Shown here one piece after another: positions 52,780 through 61,820 of a DNA stretch of 64,000 bases. The position numbers and the translations under genes are program-made. Each line of letters begins with the position of its first letter. The stretch's first letter is position 1. The notes beneath the pieces are model-generated. The model was not told the origin of the DNA and searched no databases. It worked only from the letters and a program-made list of their open reading frames with translations. The DNA comes from Globisporangium splendens (lineage: Eukaryota > Oomycota > Peronosporomycetes > Pythiales > Pythiaceae). The stretch spans positions 1-64,000 of the forward strand of contig VFIW01000063.1 of the NCBI GenBank assembly GCA_006386115.1, in the 5' to 3' direction.

Positions 52780-53351
52780 CGCCGGCGAATGGTAACATCA
52801 GGGTTCGGCGCAACATCAACGAGCCGACCAGCAGCTCGCACGCGTTCTCTTCGTCCAACTTGCTGTGCAGCAGCGTCGCAACTCTTTGCATCGACGTAAT
52901 CGTACGCGCGACTGGGTTGCGTGAGTTGTGTTCATGAGTCATTGTGGCAAAAGCGGCGAGTTTGGGTTCGACAGCGCGAAGTGTGGTCGCGACGTCTTGA
53001 TTGTACCCCCTCGCCGACTTGGCCGCAGTGAACGAGAAGATTGGAGTCTTAAAAGCGAACACCCTGGCGGTACCCGGCATCTCTGACGTGAACTCCAATT
53101 TCCGAGCCTTCCTGAGCAGGTCTGTGCTTTGACGAGCTCGTCACTCCGCAGTGTGTCCAAATAACTGCATACACTCGCGTGTACTCGTCCACGTCGCGAC
53201 ATGTCAGATCTTTCACGGCGTGACAATGTACGTCCAGCGCGTCTATCACCGCGTTGCTAAACTCAGTAGGTTTGCTGCCTTCTGCGGTGTACATGGAGCG
53301 AAAGAACCTTGGTCAGTTCGCGTTCGCATCGACAAGTGTGATGGCATCCCA
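52780..53351 (-). pseudogene. Decayed copy of the 414-aa family
   Basis: Reading the minus strand from 53351, WDAITLVDANAN then a stop, then RFFRSMYTAEG...ALDVHCHAV...VDEYTRV aligns with the N-terminus of the intact copies (WDAIENVDD; AEFFRAM; ALEMHCHAMNAL; IEYMKV). After two frame changes, weaker similarity continues with LVKAQTCSG against LLKASAGLN, and NPVARTITSM...LLHSKLDEENA against NAVTRIAKTM...LLKDKFGEEKA. An in-frame stop, frame shifts and loss of the hydrophobic hairpin and C-terminal half mark it as a relic. It lies about 350 bp downstream of the minus-strand intact copy, in the same orientation. Confidence 0.8.
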
Positions 53352-53698
53352 ATACAAGAGAGATCCCATATTTGTTGATGGGGTGTTGTGTCGGCGAGGA
53401 TTTTTCTTGAATGAAGAGAGAGAGGAATGTGGCAAAACCGAGTCAACCGCCAGATCTTGAATGAAAGATGGCTGTGGACTTCAACTGATCCGAAAATGTC
53501 GAGAAGGTTCACTTTTCTCCAACGCAGTCCATGTGGAATGAGCCATTCCATTTCAAATATGTTTGGAACCATTGCATTTCTGACTCCAAATTGTTACGAA
53601 GCTAACTAAAACTACGCCAAAGCTCGAAGGCTTTTGAACAAAAAACACAATCCGAACTCTGCCATTTTACCAAAACTAAAATACTACTACTTAGAAAC
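53352..53698. other. Spacer between the relic and the intact copy
   Basis: About 350 bp, AT-rich at 53570-53690. It contains the 3' region of the intact minus-strand gene. Nothing recognisable. Confidence 0.45.
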
Positions 53699-54943
53699 TC
53701 ACTTCGTCGAGAGCAACTTGCGAGAGGAGAAGCTGTTGATCTTGCTGCTGCTGCTCGTCGCGATCTGGTGGCGACTCTGGTAGCGTCGGAAGAGCCGCGG
53801 CACTTCGGCTACCGCATCCGCGAACACGTAGTGGTTCGTGTGCACTTCTTCAATGGCTTCTTTGTACGGTTTCAGGCGCTCCTCCATTTCAATAAGCTCT
53901 TTGATGCCAAAGCCCGCGGCGACCACGACACCGATGACCACGAGCGCCGAGAACGCCATCGACAGTTGGCTCGTTAAACTGAACACCATGGCGATCTCGG
54001 CCCCCTTGGCCGCGAGCTGCGTAGCGTCCAAGCTGATCGTGCCGCCTGCGAGCGCCAAGAGGTACGTTTCGAGGCCCTCATTCACTTTCTCGCAAATAGG
54101 ACGCAGCACCGAGCCCGTGACGATGCTGAGGAACGAGACCGACTTGCCACTGACCTTGACTTTCAACTTGGCCGTCGACCGCCGCATACTGGAGCCGAAC
54201 TTCTTAGCCGCGTCCGCCGGCGACAGCGGACTCACCGACGCATCGCGCACGTAGCGCAGCAGTGACGCGAACCCGCTGCTGCTGGTGATCGTGACCAACT
54301 CGGTGACGGCCTTTGGGATCGCGTCGACGTCGAAGAGCTCCTGGTTCGAGTACGCCATGAGCGCCGCGAGCAGCACAAAGTAGGCGGCGTTGGCCTTCTC
54401 CTCGCCAAACTTGTCTTTCAGCAGCTTCGCGATGGGCTCCATGGTCTTGGCGATGCGCGTGACAGCGTTCTCCGCGGTCTGCGTCTCGATCTTCTCGGTA
54501 GTCGCGTGCAACATAGTCTCGACCTCCTCGAGCGCGTTCTCGCCCGTCACCTTGCAGCCAATGGATGCACCCGCGGCGCTCACCGATACGGCACCAGCGC
54601 ACCAGCCGATCGGGTTCCAGAACTGCGCGGCGGCGATCGCTGCCGGCACGGTGTTCGCGACGTTGAGACCCGCCGACGCCTTCAGCAGCCGCTCCGCGTA
54701 CGCGAGCTGGTCGTTGACGGCGCCGAGCTGCGCGTCCACGACCTTCATGTACTCGATGACGGCGACGTTGTCGAGCGCGTTCATGGCGTGGCAGTGCATC
54801 TCGAGCGCGTCGAGCATGTCGTGGCCGAAGGCTGTGAAGCCAGACTTGCGGTCGTACATGGCGCGGAAGAGCTCGGCCCACGCGGCTGCGAGCCCCGAGA
54901 GGTCGTCGGTGTCCTTGAGCGAGGCCCAGAAGTTGAGCTTCAT
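53699..54943 (-). CDS. 414-aa helical protein with two hydrophobic segments, copy 1
   Basis: Intronless, 414 aa from the first in-frame ATG. Predicted almost entirely helical. An amphipathic N-terminal region (1-90) leads to a Gly/Ala-rich hydrophobic segment (about 91-131: LNVANTVP, FWNPIGWCAGAVSVSAAG). A helical middle follows (140-230, with KFGEEKANAAYFVLLAALMA and LLRYVRDAS), then a second hydrophobic segment (about 312-348: FSLTSQLSMAFSALVVIGVV). The tail holds NHYVFADAVAEVPRL and a Ser/Lys-rich end. No signal peptide. The shape (helices plus a Gly/Ala hairpin and a C-terminal membrane-prone segment) recalls helical membrane-inserting families such as apolipoprotein-L or ClyA-like folds, but no signature confirms this; function unknown. 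Confidence 0.8.
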   Translation of the reverse strand: MKLNFWASLKDTDDLSGLAAAWAELFRAMYDRKSGFTAFGHDMLDALEMHCHAMNALDNVAVIEYMKVVDAQLGAVNDQLAYAERLLKASAGLNVANTVPAAIAAAQFWNPIGWCAGAVSVSAAGASIGCKVTGENALEEVETMLHATTEKIETQTAENAVTRIAKTMEPIAKLLKDKFGEEKANAAYFVLLAALMAYSNQELFDVDAIPKAVTELVTITSSSGFASLLRYVRDASVSPLSPADAAKKFGSSMRRSTAKLKVKVSGKSVSFLSIVTGSVLRPICEKVNEGLETYLLALAGGTISLDATQLAAKGAEIAMVFSLTSQLSMAFSALVVIGVVVAAGFGIKELIEMEERLKPYKEAIEEVHTNHYVFADAVAEVPRLFRRYQSRHQIATSSSSKINSFSSRKLLSTK

Positions 54944-56352
54944 GCTTAGTCCTGAGGTTGGAGTGTGGCGGCGAATGCAATTATGCGGAGGATACGAGCG
55001 CAAGGAGCCATCCGAAGTGCAGGAGATAGAAATCAGTGGCTTCTTTCAGATGCAATGGAGAACGTTCTTTTGCTCAGCAGCATCCAATGCACTTCAACAT
55101 ATGTGTTGTCCGATATTCTTCATAAGTCGGTGTAGACAGCGGCAGTTGTCATAACTCCTTTAGTCTGCGTTAGAAAACACGTTGTGATGTTCGGCAACTC
55201 GATAAATCGGCCAGAAAGTACTGTAGGTGGCCCCCTTTTTTTGTTGGATCGGAAGAGCTGCTCTCGAGCATCATTCTGGTGAGAAGAATGATGATAGCAG
55301 GTGTGATTTTGGGTATTTTCCACGACTGTCAACGCAACAAGCGTGCAGACACATGCGCCAGCACGTCGCATCAACGTTCGTGTCGATAATTCCTGCGCTG
55401 AGCAAACCACGATGTTGACGGGAAGATCCTCCTGCTCTCTGAGCGAGGGCGGATGATGAGTCGCCACTTGCGCAATCGGAGAGCTATACAACAGCTTCAC
55501 TTTGGTCACAAGCAGACCGCACATCGCGCTCAAGTTTGAACCACCGACGACACCTTTCATGAAGTAGAGTCATCGCCGTCTAACTGCGCGTCAGCGAGCT
55601 GCTTGTCATGCGCACTGACCCGATTTTCATTCATGGAGGTATTGGGTTCAGCAGCCGTCTTCTTCACACCAGACATCGCAAAAGTGTCTAACAGAAAGAC
55701 GAAGGTGTCGCTGGCAAATTGGTGATTGAGAATTGAAAAGTGCGAGGGAGCCATGTGGCAAGTACGAGGGAGCCATGTGGCAAGTGCGAACAGGCCGTTC
55801 TCAGGCTTCTATTCGTTCATTTTGGCTTATTTGACGAACTGAGCAGATCCGATTTTTGGCGTGTCGGATGAAATCGCACTGACGTTTGAGGCAACGAGCA
55901 TTTGAATCGAAGTGCAGTGCGCAGCGAAGCGCAACTCGCAGAAAACATGTCCCTTTCAGGAGGGTTTCTGGAAAGAAAAAAAAGGATTGAAGAAGAGACA
56001 ACAAATGTGCTGCTGGAATTTTGTGCGCTCTTTTCTTCGTACAGACGAGTCGATTGAGTGATGGACATGGTGAAAGAACGACAGGTACGACCAGAAGCAG
56101 ATAAAATTGTGTGCAGGAATCTGCTTGCTTTTGAAAAACTGAAGCTGAGAGCAACGTCCTACCACTGGAGTAGCCATCCGCAAAGAGCTGGCGAGCTTCA
56201 TCTCATTTCGCAACTCGACTTCCAGCGGTCAAGCATCACAGTGAGCTCACGTAAGCGAACCGGCAGGAAGGAACTATCTGGGGAAACTTTTGCAGAGTGC
56301 AACCATCTTGCCATCTTTCTCAGTTTGCCTCCGATCATCTAAAACCAGAGCG
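54944..56352. other. Divergent region between the two 414-aa genes, 1.4 kb
   Basis: Contains a 22-bp tandem repeat (55743-55785) and two small minus-strand frames with ATGs (55754-55557, 65 aa, and 55560-55120, 146 aa). These overlap by four bases as ATGA; they have no recognisable domain and weak composition. I do not call them genes. No obvious inverted repeat flanks the pair. Confidence 0.45.
55743..55785. repeat. 22-bp direct repeat, two copies
   Basis: CGAGGGAGCCATGTGGCAAG begins at 55743 and again at 55765, with a 22-bp period. Noncoding; also carries the ATG of the doubtful 65-aa frame. Confidence 0.85.
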
Positions 56353-57597
56353 ATGACCATGATGATGAGTGTCTGGGACGCCATTGAGAACGTGGACGAT
56401 GTCCCCGTACTCGCGGCCAACTGGGCCGAATTCTTCCGCGCCATGTGCAACGAGCGAGGCAGTTATTCGAAGTTTGGGGAGGAGGTGATGGCTGCCCTAA
56501 CAGCTCATTGTGACGCGATGAACGCGCTGGACGGCAGATCTATGGACGAGTACATGCGCGTCGTGGACGATCGGGTGAGTGAACTCAACCAGCACCTTGC
56601 CCATTCGCGGTGCCTGCTCGAAGCATCGGCCGGGTTGAACGTCGCGAACGCCGCGCCAGCCGTAGTAGCTGCAACGAACTTTTGGAATCCAGTCGGGTGG
56701 GTCGCCGGTGCGGTCTCTGTGAGTGCGTTAGGCGCATCCATCGGATGCAAAGTTGGCGGCGAAAGTGCGCTGGAGAAGATGGCGGTGATGATCCAGGAAA
56801 CCCCTCTCGTGATTGAAGAGCGGACCAGCGGGAACGCGATCACTCGCACAGCGTCCACGATGCTACCCTTGTCCCAGTTGATCAAGCGCAAGTTTGGCGA
56901 GGAGAAAGCCAAGGCGGCGTACTTCGTGCTGCTTGGCGCATTGATGGCGTACTCGGAGACAAAGATGTTCGACCTCGACAAGATCCCGCAGGTCGTGACG
57001 GTGCTGATCAATGTGGCCTCGAGCAACGAGTTCTCGACTCTACTGCGCTATGTGCGGGACGCATCTCAGTCTCGACTCACGCCCAATGACGCAGCAGAGC
57101 AGTTTGGCGCGAAGATGCGAGCTTCAACGACGCGACTGATAGGTGCGGTCACAGACCAGTCGCTCTCGGCGCTCACCATTGCTGCTGGTTGCGTGCTAAA
57201 ACCAATCTGCAAGAACCTGGACAAGGGTCTTGAAGTTCTCCTCTTGGCCATGCAGCAAGGCAGTATCCAATGGGACACGGCACAGCTCGCAGCCAGACAA
57301 GCCCAAGTCGCAACGGTGTTCGAGTTGGCGGGGATGCTCTCAATCGCCTTTTCGGTGGTCGCGATCATCGGTGCGGTCGTCTCCATGGGGTTTGGCATCG
57401 CTGAACTCGTCGGTATGAATGCGCGGCTCGAGCCTTATAAGAAAGCCATCGAAGAGATGCGCACGAATCACCGCGAGTTCGCGGAAGCCATCGAAGAGGT
57501 GCCGCGGCTGTTGCGCGAGTACAACCAGGCCAGAGTTGTAGGGAATCGTCATGCGTCGCGACCGAAATTGATGCCAGTATCGCACCGCATTCAGTGA
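56353..57597 (+). CDS. 414-aa helical protein with two hydrophobic segments, copy 2
   Basis: Intronless, 414 aa, exactly the same length as copy 1 and similar along its whole length (I estimate somewhat over half the residues identical by eye). Shared blocks: ASAGLNVAN, FWNPVGWVAGAVSVSALGAS, KFGEEKAKAAYFVLLGALMA, LLRYVRDAS, LEVLLLAMQQGSI, AEAIEEVPRLLREY. The hydrophobic hairpin and C-terminal membrane-prone segment (FELAGMLSIAFSVVAIIGAV) are conserved. The N-terminus starts MTMMMSVWDAIENVDD. The first in-frame ATG was chosen. The two copies point away from each other, so the pair arose by an inverted duplication. Function unknown. Confidence 0.82.
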   Translation: MTMMMSVWDAIENVDDVPVLAANWAEFFRAMCNERGSYSKFGEEVMAALTAHCDAMNALDGRSMDEYMRVVDDRVSELNQHLAHSRCLLEASAGLNVANAAPAVVAATNFWNPVGWVAGAVSVSALGASIGCKVGGESALEKMAVMIQETPLVIEERTSGNAITRTASTMLPLSQLIKRKFGEEKAKAAYFVLLGALMAYSETKMFDLDKIPQVVTVLINVASSNEFSTLLRYVRDASQSRLTPNDAAEQFGAKMRASTTRLIGAVTDQSLSALTIAAGCVLKPICKNLDKGLEVLLLAMQQGSIQWDTAQLAARQAQVATVFELAGMLSIAFSVVAIIGAVVSMGFGIAELVGMNARLEPYKKAIEEMRTNHREFAEAIEEVPRLLREYNQARVVGNRHASRPKLMPVSHRIQ

Positions 57598-58118
57598 ACT
57601 GCTGCTAATTGCAATAGGTTGCGACTTTGCTGCGTGCGTTTGCATATATGTCAAAAAGCAACAGAGAAAGCATTCAGAGCAACGAAGCTTCGTCGCCTCA
57701 CTTAATTACATTGAAATTCGTTTGAATATGATCTGTGAATTTGCTGCAAAGTTAACTTAAACCCCATCACACACTCTCCACAGGACATTCGCTAAATTCT
57801 GAGCCGCAACTTGCTTTAGCACACCGGGTTGGTGGTGTAGCCTAAGAAGTAGTTTTACTGGATTGTCGTCCCGAATTCATACGAGAATGAAAATCCTTGT
57901 TAGACGAAGCCTGGATATCAACGTGTTCTTTCGTGAAAAGTGGAAACTGCATTCTGTGTCAAAATTGGTCAAGTCTCAAACCATCTATTCTATGCCGCAG
58001 TTGCTGTGCTTTAGTTTGTCATGAACCTTCATCTTGCCTTGAAACTCTTTACTGTACTTCGTCTCTTGGCGATTTGTGACTAATTCTCGTGCTGTCGAGT
58101 CGTTGGAGTTCTAACCTC
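57598..58118. other. Convergent spacer with a relic of the peptidyl-tRNA hydrolase 3' end
   Basis: 521 bp. Positions about 58000-58075 resemble the 3' coding end of the adjacent peptidyl-tRNA hydrolase at about 58125-58205. The exact shared stretch is CTTGCCTTGAAACTCTTT, and similarity extends on both sides. The copy has no open frame, so it looks like a decayed local duplication. Confidence 0.6.
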
Positions 58119-59354
58119 TTACTTGCTGCTGCTGCGCTTTCGCTTGCTGCTGGCCTTCCTCTTGCCTTGAAACTCTTTCTTGTACATCGCGAGATCCATG
58201 CTGTTGGCGATCGTCGTGGCTTGAGCCACGCCGCGGTGCATGTACAGCCGCAGCAGCTCGTTCACGTACTCGAGCAAATCGGGCATCGCGTCCTGCTCCT
58301 CGGGGTTAAATTTTCCCAGCACAAACTTGTCCATGGCCGTGCCTGACGGCGCACCCGTGTTGCCGCCGCTGAACCACTGCGGCGCGCCGACGCCGATCTT
58401 GAGTCGCGCAAACCGCTCGGTGCTGACACACTTGATGATGTCTTTGATGCCGTTCTGGCCGCCTGGACCACCCTTGGACTTGAATCGGCACGTGCCAAAC
58501 GGGAGCGTGACGTCGTCCGTAACCACGAGCAGCTCGTCTTGACGGTTAAGCGCGAGCGCATTCTTCTTGAGCCGCCAGTGGTGAGAGTTCATAAACGTCT
58601 TGACCGCCACTCCCGAGCGGTTCATGTACGTCGTCGGTAGCAGCAGCGCGACGTTCACATCCGGATGCGGCACGCCTTCCTCGAGCGTCTTGTCTTTGCG
58701 CCGCTTGGATGAACAATTGGCGAGATCGTCCACGCGGTACGTGTACTTCACGGCGTCTGCGTCGTCGTCGTCCGTGTCGACGTCTTGCTGGAACGAGATC
58801 GCAAAGCGCGCGACGTCGCTGTGGTTGCTGCCTTCGTGCTGGAACGCGAGCTTCGTTCCCTGTTCAAACGTACAACGACAAACAAGTCATGAGCATGTAG
58901 AACATAACGAAAGCGCGCAGACTCTCATGCAACAATAGCAGTGCTTTACCAGTACGTCTTGCACATAAGTATCCAGGAAGTGCGTCACCGCCATGCTGCC
59001 AATATTGTGTCTGCCTCAAACCCACCAAACAACAGCAAAAACGCACGCGAATTAGACAAATCCACCACATCTCATATGCACACACCCATATAGACATCAT
59101 ATACACGACAGCGCATCATACCGCGTCTTGGCGTATTTCTCGCCCGGGTTACCCAGTCCGACGATCAGTTTGCGCACGTTCTCGTACTTGGGTGGCGTCT
59201 CCGGCTCATCCTCCGCGACTTTTTCTGCTGCTGCAGTCGCAGCGTCGGTGCTGAACGCGCGCGCAGTCGGGAGCAGCGCGTTGCGCGCCGCCGAGGCCGA
59301 GAGGAAGCCCCGCAGTCGCCGCGCGGTCGTCGCCACGGCCGCCGTCACCTTCAT
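58119..59354 (-). CDS. Peptidyl-tRNA hydrolase, organelle-targeted
   Basis: Exons 59354-59122, 59010-58950, 58859-58119 join in frame to 344 aa. Residues 1-50 are rich in Ala/Arg/Thr (MKVTAAVATTARRLRGFLSA), a mitochondrial presequence. The Pth core follows: KLIVGLGNPGEKYAKTR then HNIGSMA across intron 1 (containing the catalytic His), TTYMNRSGVAVKTF, LLVVTDDVTLPFG (catalytic Asp) and KSKGGPGGQNGIKDII. An acidic insertion (DVDTDDDDADA) separates early strands, and the C-terminus is a Lys/Arg/Ser tail absent from bacterial Pth (about 190 aa). It releases tRNA from stalled peptidyl-tRNA. Confidence 0.92.
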
Positions 59355-59466
59355 GCTGCTCAATTGGCTGTTGGCTGCGCCAAATGTGTGTGTGACTGTG
59401 CGCAACCGTGTGGTCCACACGAGCGTCATGTGGAGGCTCACAGGCATTCTGCAATCAGCAGCCAAG
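59355..59466. promoter_or_regulatory. 112-bp divergent promoter of Pth and KDO-8-P synthase
   Basis: The two start codons face outward with only 112 bp between them. An initiator-like CATTCTGCAATCA (59445-59457, 11 of 13 matches) precedes the plus-strand ATG at 59467 by 9 nt. It favours that ATG over the upstream in-frame ones at 59353 and 59428. Confidence 0.55.
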
Positions 59467-60753
59467 ATGGAGCGCCGCGTGCTGGCGCAGACGCTGCGCA
59501 ATGCGCGGCCATTCTTCCTCATCGCGGGACCCTGCGTGCTCGAGTCGGAGCGCGTCGTCATGGAGATCGCCACGCGGTGAGGCTTCTAGCGCATAGTCTG
59601 CTGTGATACATATTCTCTGCGTGTGATAAGGCATTGGAGTGACAGCGTCCTATATGCTAATGCTGTTCGTTACTGTGTTCGTTGCCGCCATTAGCCTTGC
59701 TGCGCTGCAGAAGGAGCTGCAGATTCCCGTCATCTTCAAAGCGAGCTTCGACAAAGCCAACCGCCAGGACCTCACCAGGTATGTACGTCCATTGTGAAGG
59801 CTGATTCCGGTGTGAGCTAATTGGTCTTCTTGACGTTGACGCGTAGCTATCGCGGGCCTGGACTCGTGGAAGGGCTGCAGTTGCTGCAGCACGTGAAGCA
59901 CACGACGGGGCTGCCTGTGCTCACGGACCTGCACGAGACGTACCAGGTGGAGCCGGTGGCGAAGGCCGTCGACATTCTGCAGATCCCGGCGTTTTTGAGC
60001 CGCCAGACGGATCTGCTCGTCGCGGCCGCCAAATCGGGCAAGCTTGTGAACCTCAAGAAGGGGCAGATGCTGTCGGCGGAGACCATGGTAACAAGCGTGA
60101 CGCTGTGGGTATATTGATTACCTGAGTTTGGTGATATTGTGATTGACACATGGTTACCTATGTGTAGCTCTTGGCGGCGAAGAAAGTGGCGATCACGCAG
60201 GGCGACTCAGGTCCGTGGCTGCAATATTGGTCACTCTAGATACATATCGGATGGTAGGCTAACGACGCCTCATGGGTCGTGGTTTCTGTTGGGGCGACAG
60301 ACTTTATCCTGACGGAGCGAGGCTCGATGTTTGGGTATGGCGATTTGGTGGTCGACGCGCGGAATCTGCCAAAGCTTCGTAGCGCACAGGGAATGGTCGT
60401 TCAAGATGTCACCCACAGGTACACGCACGCTTATGAAAAGTTCCACAATCTGCCTGCCCTCTCCGTGGTGAGCTCATGCTTCTTTTGCTGCCGAGTATAG
60501 TGTTCAGCGTCCAACGCAAGCTGGCGCAGTCACGAGCGGAGGCGACAGAGAATTCATCCCAACGATCGCGCGCATGGCAGCCGCCGTGGGTGTCGATGGC
60601 TTTTTCATGGAGACCCACCCAGACCCAGACAGTGCGTTGTGCGATGCGTCGACCATGCTCCCACTAGACCAACTCCAGCTGCTCGTCGAAGAACTGATCG
60701 CGATCGCGAACGCGTCCAAGGCATTACCGCACAAGACACACACACATCAATAG
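59467..60753 (+). CDS. kdsA: KDO-8-phosphate synthase (2-dehydro-3-deoxyphosphooctonate aldolase)
   Basis: Exons 59467-59576, 59695-59778, 59847-60087, 60168-60210, 60301-60418, 60501-60753 join in frame to 282 aa, the length of bacterial KdsA. Recognised blocks: [118 protein letters not shown] and [15 protein letters not shown]. The enzyme condenses phosphoenolpyruvate with arabinose-5-phosphate. KDO is a sugar of bacterial lipopolysaccharide and plant rhamnogalacturonan II; its role here is unknown. ATG 59467 gives no targeting peptide; the upstream ATGs would add one. Confidence 0.92.
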
Positions 60754-60789
60754 AGGTTTCTCGCCATTGTCCCCCCATGGTTTTCGTGA

Positions 60790-61764
60790 TCAGAAGTCTT
60801 TTGAGCTCTCTTCGACAACGGGCAGCGGATGGTCGTTCAATCGCAGTTTCTTCAGCATGCGGTTGATTTTTCGGTTAAAACGGTCTGGGCGTGGCTGTTT
60901 GCCGTGCTTCGTGCATACTTGGCGGTTTGGCTTGGGAATCTTGGGCTTTCGCGGTTGCGACTGCGCGTACGCTTTGTACCGCTCATCCGAGGGCTTTGTG
61001 TCGATCTCCTTCATCGTCTCCAGCACTTTGCTTCGGGTGTTGTAGTAGTCCTTCAGCGTCGTCAGCCGCTTGACCTTCTTGACCAAAGTCTGTCGATAGT
61101 GGCTCTCCACTTCTTCAGGGAACACGCTTTTCCGGACTTCTTCGACTTTCAGCACAGGCAACCACGTGCCGTTTGGATTACCCAGATTCTGTATTTCTTG
61201 GGCGTAGAGCTTGTTGGAGGCTTTGGAAAGGGTCTCAAAATCCGAGACCGCAGTCTTGCGCACCAGCGTAAACTGGAGATTGCGACGACTTTCTCGTGGA
61301 CTATTTGGCGACTGGACTTCTTCTTGTCGTGCAGGCTCATTGTTGGAGCTTGGTCGAGGTGCGCATTCTTGTACAGTTTCTTGATTCGTCGCTTTGATGG
61401 CCGTGCGTTCGCTGATGATTCGCTTTGCTGCAATCTGAATGCTCATGCGACGAGCGCCTGAGCGTGCCCGCGGGGAGCCCGAAGGTGGACATGCACTAGA
61501 CATTGCACCACTCGCCTGAGGCTCAGCATGGTGATAATTGTTCTGTTGAGCGACTTCTGTTATCGTGTGCACAAACGTCAGCGTATTCTTCACTGCCTGG
61601 GCTTTGATCCCCATTTCCAGCGCCTTCTTAGTTTTGGACTTGCTTTGTTTCTGCTTATCCGCCTGTTTTTTCTTCGATGCAATCATGGTCGGACACGATA
61701 AATCACCTGTGATGTGCTCTTTACTGCCGCACCAGCCGCACATGCACTTGCCGTCATGCATCAT
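60790..61764 (-). CDS. Zinc-knuckle, basic protein of unknown function
   Basis: Intronless, 324 aa. The N-terminus holds a CCHC-like knuckle (CGWCGSKEHITGDLSCP; C-x2-C-x4-H-x6-C). A Lys-rich helix follows (KKKQADKQKQSKSKTKKALE), then a Ser/Pro/Arg disordered region, a more ordered middle (SDFETLSKASNKLYAQEIQN; FPEEVESHYRQTLVKKVKRL) and a basic C-terminus (KPKIPKPNRQ, FNRKINRMLKKLRL). A nucleic-acid-binding role is plausible. It lies 36 bp from the end of kdsA (convergent) and 56 bp after the stop of the gene behind it. Confidence 0.75.
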   Translation of the reverse strand: MMHDGKCMCGWCGSKEHITGDLSCPTMIASKKKQADKQKQSKSKTKKALEMGIKAQAVKNTLTFVHTITEVAQQNNYHHAEPQASGAMSSACPPSGSPRARSGARRMSIQIAAKRIISERTAIKATNQETVQECAPRPSSNNEPARQEEVQSPNSPRESRRNLQFTLVRKTAVSDFETLSKASNKLYAQEIQNLGNPNGTWLPVLKVEEVRKSVFPEEVESHYRQTLVKKVKRLTTLKDYYNTRSKVLETMKEIDTKPSDERYKAYAQSQPRKPKIPKPNRQVCTKHGKQPRPDRFNRKINRMLKKLRLNDHPLPVVEESSKDF

Positions 61765-61820
61765 CGCTTTCGCCGAGCTATACGTTCACAAACACAATGA
61801 TTAGCGCCAAAGCTACAGCT

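Noticed and set aside
55120..55754. Two small minus-strand frames (65 and 146 aa) overlapping as ATGA
   Set aside because: They have ATGs, but no domain, no paralogue and ordinary composition. The overlap looks like coincidence, and eukaryotes do not normally translate such pairs.
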